Positions 1-7,190 of a DNA stretch of 64,000 nucleotides are shown piece by piece. Numbering within the stretch: the first letter of the stretch is position 1; the number at the start of each line of letters is the position of its first letter. Origin of the DNA: Alpinimonas psychrophila (lineage in GTDB: Bacteria; Actinomycetota; Actinomycetes; Actinomycetales; Microbacteriaceae); contig NZ_JACGWU010000002.1 in assembly GCF_014137865.1 (NCBI RefSeq), positions 124,001-188,000 on the forward strand, written 5' to 3'. Position numbers and translations under genes: made by a program. The notes beneath the pieces are model-generated. The model was not told where the DNA came from. It did not search any database and saw only the letters and a list, made by a program, of their open reading frames with translations.

Positions 1-845
1 AAAGCGTGCGACAGCACGCGGGCAATTCCGCTGATGCCGCGGGCGGTAGCCGCGGCATCGCTCATGAGCACGACGGCAGCAGCGCCATCTGTTATTTGCG
101 ACGCATTACCCGCCGTGATGGTGCCGTCGGGGCTAAAGGCCGGGCGCAACTTTGCGAGAGATTCCACGGTAGTTTCCGGCCGTACACCGTCATCAGTCGC
201 GATGGAAACCGAGCCCGAACGGGTCGTCAGGACGTACGGCTCAATTTCGTCTTCGAGAAAAGCTTGCGAAGCTGCAAGACGAGCGTGAGAAGCGGCCGCG
301 ACCTCGTCTTGGTCGATCCGGCTAATCCCGAGAGGCACGATGTAGTCCTCCGTGGAGGCACCCATGGAACGCTTCTCGAAGGCATCCGTCAGGCCGTCAT
401 GTTCGACCGTGTCGAGAAACTCGATGGCGCCATACTTCTTGCCAACACGCGAGCCCGACCACACGTGAGGTGCAAGCGACATCGACTCTTGCCCCACGAC
501 AACGACGATATCGGCCTCACCGGATTCGATGAGGCGCACCCCCGCCACGATAGCTTCAATGCCCGACAGGCATACGGCGTTCAGTGTGAGAGCGGGCACC
601 TTCAGTGGAATTCCGGCACCCACCGCGGACTGACGGGCGGGGTTTTGCCCTGCACCGCCCTGCAGCACTTGACCGGCATAGACGTTGTCGACCTCTTCAG
701 GGGCAACCCCTGCGCGGGCGAGAGCCGCCGTGATGGCGTGCGCTCCCAGTGCCGTTGCCGGAACGCCCGACAGTGAGCCGTTGAACTTCACGAACGGCGT
801 GCGGGCATAACCCACGATCAGAGTGGACGTGGCGGCGGCGCTCAT
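1..845 (-). CDS. Acetyl-CoA acetyltransferase (thiolase), cut by window edge
   Basis: This is the N-terminal part (281 residues) of a thiolase that runs off the left edge. Thiolases cleave acetoacetyl-CoA to two acetyl-CoA, or make the reverse condensation. The frame opens [20 protein letters not shown], the usual thiolase start, and carries the nucleophilic cysteine Cys92 in NAVCLSG. The C-terminal GHP histidine and CxGxG cysteine lie outside the window. Its ATG overlaps the stop of the upstream CoA-transferase subunit gene as ATGA, so the two are translationally coupled. Context suggests acetoacetate use. A beta-ketoadipyl-CoA thiolase is the main alternative. Confidence 0.9.
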   Translation of the reverse strand, partial: MSAAATSTLIVGYARTPFVKFNGSLSGVPATALGAHAITAALARAGVAPEEVDNVYAGQVLQGGAGQNPARQSAVGAGIPLKVPALTLNAVCLSGIEAIVAGVRLIESGEADIVVVVGQESMSLAPHVWSGSRVGKKYGAIEFLDTVEHDGLTDAFEKRSMGASTEDYIVPLGISRIDQDEVAAASHARLAASQAFLEDEIEPYVLTTRSGSVSIATDDGVRPETTVESLAKLRPAFSPDGTITAGNASQITDGAAAVVLMSDAAATARGISGIARVLSHA

Positions 846-1504
846 GAATTTGCTCCTACGATGGCTGAATCAAGGTCAATGGAAAAGGGTGCTCCCGTTT
901 TTGCGGCAATTTCGGCCTCGGTGACCCCGGGGGCGAGGGCGCGCAGGACAAGACCATTCTCGCTGACATCGAAGACGGCCAGGTCACTGATAATGCGGTC
1001 CACGACGCGGGCACCAGTCAACGGCAGGTCGCACTCCATCACGATTTTGTGGCTCTCGTCCTTGGCAACATGCTCGGTGAGAACGATGACGCGCGGCGTT
1101 CCCGCCACCAAGTCCATGGCGCCTCCCATCCCTTTTACGAGCTTGCCGGGAATCGTCCAGTTGGCGAGGTCCCCCTTGGCGGAGACCTGCATGGCGCCCA
1201 AAACGGCCAGCGCAACGTGGCCCCCACGAATCATGCCAAATGACATTGCGGAGTCAAAGAAGCTTCCGCCCGGCATCAACGTGACGGTCTGTTTGCCGGC
1301 GTTGATGAGATCCGCGTCTTCGTCACCGTCGAAAGGAAATGGGCCCATACCGAGAAGTCCATTTTCACTCTGCAACGTAACGTTGACGCCTTCGGGAATG
1401 TGATTTGCCACGAGCGTGGGAATACCAATTCCGAGGTTGACGTATTCGCCGTCTTTGATTTCGGATGCCGCAATGGCGGCCATCTGATCGCGAGTCCAAG
1501 GCAT
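842..1504 (-). CDS. scoB: 3-oxoacid CoA-transferase subunit B
   Basis: This is the beta subunit (220 aa) of a class I CoA-transferase, which moves CoA from succinyl-CoA to acetoacetate or a related 3-keto acid. The catalytic glutamate, which forms the acyl-CoA thioester intermediate, is Glu47 in the motif SENGLLG. The N-terminal GIGIPTLV stretch and the length are normal for the family. It sits 13 bases downstream of subunit A and overlaps the thiolase start by 4 bases, forming a three-gene operon. A beta-ketoadipate transferase (PcaJ) has the same fold and cannot be excluded, but no other aromatic-catabolism gene is visible in the window. Confidence 0.9.
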   Translation of the reverse strand: MPWTRDQMAAIAASEIKDGEYVNLGIGIPTLVANHIPEGVNVTLQSENGLLGMGPFPFDGDEDADLINAGKQTVTLMPGGSFFDSAMSFGMIRGGHVALAVLGAMQVSAKGDLANWTIPGKLVKGMGGAMDLVAGTPRVIVLTEHVAKDESHKIVMECDLPLTGARVVDRIISDLAVFDVSENGLVLRALAPGVTEAEIAAKTGAPFSIDLDSAIVGANS

Positions 1505-1517
1505 GATGAGTCCCTTC

Positions 1518-2264
1518 CTAGTTTGCCGCTACGAGCGGAGAGTCAGTCAATGCGTCGGAAAAAACGGTGCGGGAGCGAACGGTGCGCTGTTCGATTTCTT
1601 TTTCCCGAGCCTTGGCCGGGATGAGGCGCTGGATGAAAATTCCGGGGGTGACGATGATGTTGGGGTCGATGAAGGCACTCTCCACTATGTGCTCGGCCTC
1701 GGCAATCGTCAGGCGGCCACACTGAGCGACCAGCGGATTAAAATTTCGGGCCGTGTGGCGGTAGATCAAGTTACCGGCGGAGTCGCCCTGGTAGGCATGC
1801 ACGAGAGCAATATCGGCCACAATTCCGCGCTCCAAAACGTAGGTTTCGCCGTCAAAGTCCATGTGTTCTTTGCCCTCGGCAATGGGCGTACCGACCCCGG
1901 TCTTTGTGTAGAAGCCCGGGATCCCCGAACCACCAGCACGCATCCGCTCAGCGAGGGTTCCTTGCGGAACGAACTCGACTTCAAGTTCCTTATCAAGATA
2001 CTGACGCGCGAAGAGCTTATTTTCGCCGACGTAGGACGCCAGAACCTTGCTGACCTGACGATTCTCCAGCAGGATGCCGAGACCTTTGCCGTCAACGCCC
2101 ATGTTGTTCGAGACAATCGTCAAATCTTTCGCGCCCGAATCGCGTAATGCCTCGATGAGGTCGCTGGGATTACCACTCAGGCCAAAACCGCCCACGGCAA
2201 TCGTTGCACCATCAAAAACAATGTCACGCAGAGCTTCTGCGGCTGTTGACCATATTTTGGACAT
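1518..2264 (-). CDS. scoA: 3-oxoacid CoA-transferase subunit A
   Basis: This is the alpha subunit (248 aa) of the same CoA-transferase. The N-terminal glycine-rich segment [13 protein letters not shown] is the family's CoA-binding signature, and the central stretch [18 protein letters not shown] is also typical. It is the first gene of the leftward operon scoA-scoB-thiolase. The start at 2264 has a modest ribosome site (AAAGGA, 5 bases away). A much stronger site, AAGGAGGT, lies further upstream and serves a 19-codon reading frame that overlaps this start. The C-terminal tail after about residue 230 is a little longer than usual. The function is clear, while the physiological 3-keto acid is inferred. 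Confidence 0.9.
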   Translation of the reverse strand: MSKIWSTAAEALRDIVFDGATIAVGGFGLSGNPSDLIEALRDSGAKDLTIVSNNMGVDGKGLGILLENRQVSKVLASYVGENKLFARQYLDKELEVEFVPQGTLAERMRAGGSGIPGFYTKTGVGTPIAEGKEHMDFDGETYVLERGIVADIALVHAYQGDSAGNLIYRHTARNFNPLVAQCGRLTIAEAEHIVESAFIDPNIIVTPGIFIQRLIPAKAREKEIEQRTVRSRTVFSDALTDSPLVAAN

Positions 2265-2283
2265 CGGATTCCTTTGTCAGCAT
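2224..2283 (-). CDS. Possible 19-aa leader peptide overlapping scoA
   Basis: On the minus strand a perfect AAGGAGGT ribosome site lies 7 bases before an ATG that opens a 19-codon frame ([19 protein letters not shown]) ending in TGA inside scoA. The frame differs from scoA, and the scoA ATG lies within it. Such an arrangement can couple or dampen translation of the main gene. There is no run of a single regulatory amino acid, so classical attenuation is unlikely. It may also be chance, with the strong site acting as a standby site for scoA. Confidence 0.35.
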   Translation of the reverse strand: MLTKESDVQNMVNSRRSSA

Positions 2284-2405
2284 TCGAAATGACCTCCTTC
2301 GCGCGGTACCCCGGAGAATTTCTTTGAATCTAACGCTGTAAATAATTGGCCACAAAGGAAATTCGTAAATTCACGTCAGAAATACACAGCGTGGACGCCC
2401 CTGCC

Positions 2406-2424
2406 CCATATGCTCAACATATGG
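2406..2424. promoter_or_regulatory. Palindrome, candidate operator for the adjacent IclR regulator
   Basis: CCATATG and CATATGG form a perfect 7-base inverted repeat around the 5-base spacer CTCAA. It ends 7 bases before the IclR start codon and lies in the 167-base divergent region shared with scoA. IclR proteins commonly repress their own gene and the divergent catabolic operon by binding such a site. Binding is inferred from position and symmetry only. Confidence 0.5.
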
Positions 2425-2431
2425 ACAAAAT

Positions 2432-3253
2432 ATGAACGCCGTAACTGTGCCCGGCACACAAGTCGTCTCGCGGGTCGCGAAACTCTTGCGTATCGTGGGC
2501 AAAAAAAGTGACGGCGTGGGGGCAACGGAAGTGGCACGAGCCGCAGGGCTGACTCGCCCCACCGCCCACCGCCTGTTGACCGCTCTCACCCAGGAGGGCC
2601 TGCTGGATTTCGACACCGTTACCTCGCGATGGTTCTTAGGACCCGAAATTTACCTGCTCGGCTCACTGGCGGCCCAGCGATTCGACGTCACCGATATCGC
2701 CCGTCAGAGTGTCGCCACGCTCGCCGAGCTCACCGGAGAAAGCGCCTTTCTTTCCGTTCGTCGCGGCAATGAGACGGTCTGTCTCCTCCGCGAAGAAGGA
2801 AGTTTTCCCGTTCGTTCTCACGTGCTCACCGAGGGCATCCGGTTCCCCTTGGGCGTGGCCTCGGCAGGTCTGGCCATCTTGGCTTTCCTCCCCGACGACG
2901 AAATCGAGGCGCACCTGCGCAATATGGGTGATCGCAATGGCATCGCCGAAGACCGGGCCGGGAACTCACTGGTGCCTCGATTCGGTGAAGAGCACAGCCG
3001 TGAAAAGGTGTGGGAACGCATCCGTCACACCCGAAAAAATGGTTACGCCCTCAACCCGGGACTCTTGGTCGAAGGCAGTTGGGGAATGGGCGCCGCTATC
3101 TTTGATGCCGCTGGCCGCCCCGCCTGGGCCTTGAGTCTCACGGGAATCGACTCCCGTTTCAAGCCCGAGCGTCAGTCCGAGCTCGGCCAGCTCCTCGTCG
3201 AACAAGCCCACATCGTGACCCGCAAGCTGCGCGCCGAATCGTCCCGCTCGTAG
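2432..3253 (+). CDS. IclR-family transcriptional regulator
   Basis: This 273-aa protein has an N-terminal winged helix-turn-helix at about residues 13-60, with the recognition region around TEVARAAGLTRPTAHRLL. The rest is the GAF-like IclR effector domain, including the characteristic RFPLGVASAGLAILAFL segment. It is transcribed divergently from the scoA-scoB-thiolase operon, which makes that operon its likely target. A palindrome lies directly in front of its start. No good Shine-Dalgarno site precedes the ATG, so the mRNA may be leaderless. The effector, perhaps a keto acid, cannot be read from the sequence. Confidence 0.9.
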   Translation: MNAVTVPGTQVVSRVAKLLRIVGKKSDGVGATEVARAAGLTRPTAHRLLTALTQEGLLDFDTVTSRWFLGPEIYLLGSLAAQRFDVTDIARQSVATLAELTGESAFLSVRRGNETVCLLREEGSFPVRSHVLTEGIRFPLGVASAGLAILAFLPDDEIEAHLRNMGDRNGIAEDRAGNSLVPRFGEEHSREKVWERIRHTRKNGYALNPGLLVEGSWGMGAAIFDAAGRPAWALSLTGIDSRFKPERQSELGQLLVEQAHIVTRKLRAESSRS

Positions 3254-3293
3254 CATCCCGCCCGAAGCATCACGCTAAGACAAGGACCCCGCC

Positions 3294-4070
3294 GTGATTA
3301 CCCTGGAAGATGTCAGCATTATTCGTCAAGGACGCCCCACCCTCGACGGCGTCAACTTCGCGGTTCAACCGGGCGAGCAGTGGGCGGTGATCGGCCCAAA
3401 TGGTGCGGGAAAATCCACACTGCTCAGCATCTGCGCCACGGTCACCATGCCCACCCGCGGTGAAGCCTACGTCTTTGGTCAACGCCTCGGCGCGGTCGAC
3501 AAGGCTGAGCTGCGTCGCAAAATCGGGTACGTCACGAACCATCACCAGCTTGAGTGGCCCCTGACCGCCCTGGAAATTGTGTTGACGGGGTTCACAAATT
3601 CCCTCGAGACGCCTATGCGCTGGGTGCCCACTGCCGTCGAGTTAGCGCAGGCAAAGAGTCAATTGGAGAGGTTTGGGCTGCGCGAGATGGCCGACACGAA
3701 GTGGATGAAACTCTCGCAGGGCGAACTCGCTCGGCTTCTGTTGGCACGGGCACTATTGATACCGCCCGCGTTGTTGCTTCTGGATGAGCCGGCTGCCGGC
3801 CTTGACCTCGGAGCCCGTGAGCAGGTGCTCGACCTCCTCGCCGGTCTCACGGCAGAGAACCCACTCCTGGCGACCGTGATGATCACGCACCACCTCGGGG
3901 AACTGCCAACATCGACAACCCATGCCGCTCTCATGTTTCACGGACGCATCATCGCCAGCGGCCCGGCGGCTACCGTCTTGACCACGGAGAACATTTCCAC
4001 CACCTTCAAGCGCCCCATCGCCGTCGACTACGCGCACGGCCGCTGGAGTACCCGCTCTCTCAAACCCTGA
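3294..4070 (+). CDS. ABC transporter ATP-binding protein, ModF-like
   Basis: This is a 258-aa ABC ATPase with Walker A GPNGAGKS (34-41), signature LSQGE (140-144), Walker B LLLLDEP (160-166) and an H-loop in THHLGELP. The Q-loop region reads NHHQLEW. The start is GTG, preceded by AAGGA. It stands 40 bases after the IclR gene and 2 bases from convergent mutM. No permease or binding-protein gene adjoins it, so the transporter partner is unknown. The layout resembles single-copy ModF/YlmA-type ATPases of actinobacteria, but a specific substrate cannot be assigned. Confidence 0.85.
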   Translation: MITLEDVSIIRQGRPTLDGVNFAVQPGEQWAVIGPNGAGKSTLLSICATVTMPTRGEAYVFGQRLGAVDKAELRRKIGYVTNHHQLEWPLTALEIVLTGFTNSLETPMRWVPTAVELAQAKSQLERFGLREMADTKWMKLSQGELARLLLARALLIPPALLLLDEPAAGLDLGAREQVLDLLAGLTAENPLLATVMITHHLGELPTSTTHAALMFHGRIIASGPAATVLTTENISTTFKRPIAVDYAHGRWSTRSLKP

Positions 4071-4072
4071 AA

Positions 4073-4993
4073 CTAGGGCTTTTGGCAGCGGGTGCAGAAG
4101 TGCGATCCGCGGTTCATGAAGCTGACGCGCCGCATTTCCGTTCCGCACCGCGGGCACGGCTTCCCCTGCTGTCCGTAGGCGTTCAGGCTATGGGAGAAGT
4201 ATCCAGATTCGCCGTTGACATTCACATATTGGGCATCGAAGCTCGTTCCCCCCTCAGCAAGAGCTTTCATCAGCACCTGGCGAACCTCAGCCAGTAGAGT
4301 TCGCGCTTGCTTCACCGAAAGCGTGTCGGATGCCCGGTCAAAGTGCAGCCGCGCCGCCCACAACGCTTCATCGGCGTAAATATTGCCAATTCCGCTGAGC
4401 AGAGTTTGGTCGAGCAGGGCTCGCTTGATTCCTGTGGATTTTGTGCGCAGGCGCGCGATGAAAGCGTCGTCGTCAAAGGTAGGATCGACCGGATCGAGGG
4501 CAATGTGAGCGGCCTGCGACGGAACGAGAACCTGCACGTTACCTATCCCAATGCCTTGGGTGACGAGTTCATCGACCGCCATTGACCCAAAGATGCGCTG
4601 GTCCACAAAGTTGATGGCCAGCTCGCCCAGAACCGGATGCTTCACCTGATATTGAATGCGCAAATGCCGGTCTGGAGCGGCATCCGGAGCGCGCAACAGC
4701 ACCTGGCCGCTCATGCCGAGGTGGGCCACGAGAGCGTCACCTGAGTGCTGGCCAAGCGCTGAACCCGCCGAACCCGCTGAACCCGCCGAATCGAGCGGAA
4801 ACCACAAAAACTTTCCGCGGCGCTCTGCCGAGAGAACAGTTCGACCCTCCAGCATGGCGACGAAGTCACCCCGGCGTGCATCGTGACGCTTTAACGAACG
4901 TGGCTCAAAAACAGAGACCGATTGAATGGTCGACCCCACCAGGGCCGGCTCTAGCCCTAAGCGAACGACTTCGACTTCGGGGAGTTCAGGCAT
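4073..4993 (-). CDS. mutM: Formamidopyrimidine-DNA glycosylase
   Basis: MutM (Fpg) removes oxidised purines such as 8-oxoguanine and nicks the abasic site. The protein starts with PELPEVE, so after methionine removal the catalytic N-terminal proline and glutamate are present. The C-terminal zinc finger shows four cysteines (CPRCG...CTRC). At 306 aa it is slightly long because of a small Ala-Gly-Ser repeat inserted near residue 70, encoded by a 9-base tandem repeat. Its start overlaps the rnc stop by 8 bases, so it ends the coaD-DUF177-rpmF-rnc-mutM run. An rnc-mutM linkage is common in actinobacteria. Confidence 0.97.
   Translation of the reverse strand: MPELPEVEVVRLGLEPALVGSTIQSVSVFEPRSLKRHDARRGDFVAMLEGRTVLSAERRGKFLWFPLDSAGSAGSAGSALGQHSGDALVAHLGMSGQVLLRAPDAAPDRHLRIQYQVKHPVLGELAINFVDQRIFGSMAVDELVTQGIGIGNVQVLVPSQAAHIALDPVDPTFDDDAFIARLRTKSTGIKRALLDQTLLSGIGNIYADEALWAARLHFDRASDTLSVKQARTLLAEVRQVLMKALAEGGTSFDAQYVNVNGESGYFSHSLNAYGQQGKPCPRCGTEMRRVSFMNRGSHFCTRCQKP
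4758..4793. repeat. 9-base tandem repeat within mutM
   Basis: Three complete copies of GCYGAACCC (alternating GCT and GCC) are followed by a partial fourth. In the mutM frame they encode repeated Ala-Gly-Ser on the minus strand. Copy-number slippage would change the protein by three residues per unit without shifting the frame. Confidence 0.8.
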
Positions 4994-5735
4994 TGTCGAG
5001 CATGGTCCAGGCGGTCAGTGCCGCGGCCATCTCGGCGTGCTTTTTGCTCGTGCCGACACCTTCGGCCGAAACAAGGGTGCCCACGGTTACCGTGGCGGTG
5101 AAGACACGCGCGTGATCGGGACCATCGGCGACAACGGCATAAGTAGGAGCATCTGGTCCCAGTTTTGCGACACGTTCCTGAAGACTCGTCTTCGGGTCCA
5201 TAGCGGCACCAAAGCGGTGAGCATCGGCGAGCAGCGGGCGAACGAGCCTTAAGACGAGCTCGGTCGCAGCATCGGCACCGTTGGAGACGTAAGTAGCCCC
5301 GATCAGTGCCTCCATCGTGTCGGCCAGAATGGAATCTTTGTCGCGGCCACCGGTCAGTACTTCACCGTTGCCGAGCCGAATGAACTGCCCCAATCCAATA
5401 CGGCGGGCAATTTCGGCTAGGGCCGTCGTGGAGACGAGGGCGGCGCGGCGCTTGGCCAGCTCACCCTCTTCGAGGGTTGGATTCTCGGTGAAAAGCATGA
5501 CCGTGACGGCCTGCCCCAAGATGGAGTCCCCGAGAAACTCGAGGCGCTCGTTGTGGGCGATCCCTCCATTTTCGTACGCGAACGAGCGGTGAGTGAGCGC
5601 GAGCTCACACAACTTTTCACCAATCGTGACGCCCAGCATTGCGGCGATATCGACAGCAGAAGAAGAATGCGTCGACGTTTGCGAAGCCGATGGGCGTTGC
5701 GAAGCCGAAGGCGACGCGGAGGGAGAACCAGACAC
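4986..5735 (-). CDS. rnc: Ribonuclease III
   Basis: RNase III cuts double-stranded RNA, including rRNA precursors. The signature NERLEFLGDS is at residues 62-71. The second acidic cluster is DTMEA (139-143), and a C-terminal double-stranded RNA-binding domain contains GTSKKHAEMAAA. The first ~27 residues are a low-complexity Ser/Ala/Pro/Gln leader absent from most homologues, so an internal start cannot be ruled out. The gene lies 55 bases downstream of rpmF and overlaps mutM by 8 bases. Confidence 0.96.
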   Translation of the reverse strand: MSGSPSASPSASQRPSASQTSTHSSSAVDIAAMLGVTIGEKLCELALTHRSFAYENGGIAHNERLEFLGDSILGQAVTVMLFTENPTLEEGELAKRRAALVSTTALAEIARRIGLGQFIRLGNGEVLTGGRDKDSILADTMEALIGATYVSNGADAATELVLRLVRPLLADAHRFGAAMDPKTSLQERVAKLGPDAPTYAVVADGPDHARVFTATVTVGTLVSAEGVGTSKKHAEMAAALTAWTMLDNA

Positions 5736-5790
5736 GACGAATAACCGTCAGTAACTGAAAAAAGGGAGGGGGTAACGAATAGTCAAAGGA

Positions 5791-5997
5791 CTAAACGTCA
5801 GCAACCTTACGGCCCTTGTATTCCATGAACAATGGCGTGCCAGCGGAATCTTCGACAACCTTGGCGCGGTGAGGCAGGCTGTAGGTTACTTTGCCGTTGG
5901 AGTCAATGGCCTTCACGAGGGTGGGAGGCGTGGCCTTCCACTGGGCGCGGCGCATGCGGGTTGAGGCCCGCGACATTTTGCGTTTGGGAACAGCCAT
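5791..5997 (-). CDS. rpmF: 50S ribosomal protein L32
   Basis: This 68-aa basic protein begins [20 protein letters not shown], the standard L32 start. No CxxC zinc pair is visible, so this looks like a zinc-independent form. It is a component of the large ribosomal subunit. It follows the DUF177 gene by 23 bases and precedes rnc, an arrangement widespread in bacteria and consistent with one transcript. Confidence 0.97.
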   Translation of the reverse strand: MAVPKRKMSRASTRMRRAQWKATPPTLVKAIDSNGKVTYSLPHRAKVVEDSAGTPLFMEYKGRKVADV

Positions 5998-6020
5998 GGC
6001 TATCTCTTCTCTGTGCTTAT

Positions 6021-6572
6021 CTACTTCTTGGCGGTGACGTCGTCACCGGTGTCTGTGGAAGCTTGGAACTGTCCAAGCGCAGACCAACGGGGGTCCAGGC
6101 GCTCTTCGAGCTCGGAATCCGACCGTTCAGCCAAACGCTCGCCGTTCTCAGGATCAAGTCCGGCGCAGTCTGGCCGGCAAACCGGCTGGAACGGAAGTGC
6201 AAGCACAACCGCATCTCTAATCAGAGGTTCAAGATCCACGTGGTCATCGTGAACTTCATAATCAAAAGCTTCGTCTACAGAGTACGCGAAAAGCTCGGCA
6301 AATTCGACTTGAAGCGGCAGCGTCATCTCGGTGAGGCACCTTCCGCACTCCCCTTCGGCCACAACATCCACGGATCCACTGACCAGGATGCCATCGTGAA
6401 GAACTTCAAGACGCACCTCAACGTCCATGTCGGCACCGGGCATAACGGCCACAAGACTCTCCCCAAGGCGTTCGGGAACGGCGATTTCTAACGACAGTTC
6501 GCGGTGCTCACCGGGACGGTGCATGAGGTCGAAAATGGGGACCTTATAAACAGTGTTGACAAATTTAACCAC
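6021..6572 (-). CDS. DUF177/YceD family protein
   Basis: This 183-aa protein belongs to the YceD/DUF177 family, which is nearly always encoded just upstream of rpmF and has been linked to 23S rRNA maturation in other organisms. Visible hallmarks are the paired cysteines GECGRC in the middle and VCRPDC further on, a probable metal site, followed by the acidic LDPENGE stretch. It lies between coaD and rpmF on the same strand, with gaps of 38 and 23 bases. The start at 6572 is the most upstream one that fits. A role in ribosome assembly is inferred from family and position. Confidence 0.9.
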   Translation of the reverse strand: MVKFVNTVYKVPIFDLMHRPGEHRELSLEIAVPERLGESLVAVMPGADMDVEVRLEVLHDGILVSGSVDVVAEGECGRCLTEMTLPLQVEFAELFAYSVDEAFDYEVHDDHVDLEPLIRDAVVLALPFQPVCRPDCAGLDPENGERLAERSDSELEERLDPRWSALGQFQASTDTGDDVTAKK

Positions 6573-6610
6573 TTATCAAGTGTACGGGCCGCACGCGTTG
6601 GTGAAAAAAA

Positions 6611-7096
6611 CTATTGGTTGGCTTGCAGATACTCGGCAACCACGTGCGGAACGTAGGGTCGAACATCCCCGCCCAAAGCGGCAACCTGACGAACGAGCGA
6701 ACTCGAAACGTGGGCCTGACCGGGGTCCGGCAGCATGAAAAGTGTCTCGAGACCCGTGAGATTGCGGTTCACCAACGCCATCGGAGTCTCATAGGTGAGG
6801 TCCAGCTGGCTGCGCACCCCTTTAACCAGAATGTGGGAACCGACCTCCGTGCAGTAATCCACGAGAAGGCCCATACTCCAGGATGCGACCACGATGTTGC
6901 TGGAGAGTCCCGCGTCCTCAATGGCTTTCTCAATCAGCGTGACTCGCTGCGCAATCGGCAACAACGCCGACTTACCGGGGTTGTGCACGACAACGACGTG
7001 AACCACATCGAACAGTCGCGCGGCACGGGCAATTACATCGATATGGCCCAGCGTGATGGGGTCAAACGATCCAGGGACAACGGCGATCCTGTTCAT
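6611..7096 (-). CDS. coaD: Phosphopantetheine adenylyltransferase
   Basis: CoaD joins 4'-phosphopantetheine and ATP to give dephospho-CoA, the penultimate step of CoA synthesis. The nucleotidyltransferase motif TLGH is at residues 15-18, after the typical start [14 protein letters not shown]. The C-terminal segment [16 protein letters not shown] appears here as [16 protein letters not shown] and is diagnostic. At 161 aa it has the usual length. It lies downstream of recG, separated by 94 bases, and upstream of the DUF177-rpmF pair. Confidence 0.97.
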   Translation of the reverse strand: MNRIAVVPGSFDPITLGHIDVIARAARLFDVVHVVVVHNPGKSALLPIAQRVTLIEKAIEDAGLSSNIVVASWSMGLLVDYCTEVGSHILVKGVRSQLDLTYETPMALVNRNLTGLETLFMLPDPGQAHVSSSLVRQVAALGGDVRPYVPHVVAEYLQANQ

Positions 7097-7190
7097 GGCA
7101 CCAGACTACGCAAAGTTTGTTTCCAGCAGGACATGACGAGCCGAACGGATGCCCAAAAAGGTTAATTCTCATCCGACCATGCGGGGCGTG

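Noticed and set aside
6-776. 256-residue plus-strand reading frame
   Set aside because: It is antisense to the thiolase, whose minus-strand frame carries a clear active site; the plus-frame product is arginine/histidine-rich with no family features.
2358-2375. AAATTC direct repeats in the scoA-IclR region
   Set aside because: The repeats are short, AT-rich and imperfect, and could be promoter sequence; the nearby perfect palindrome is a better operator candidate.
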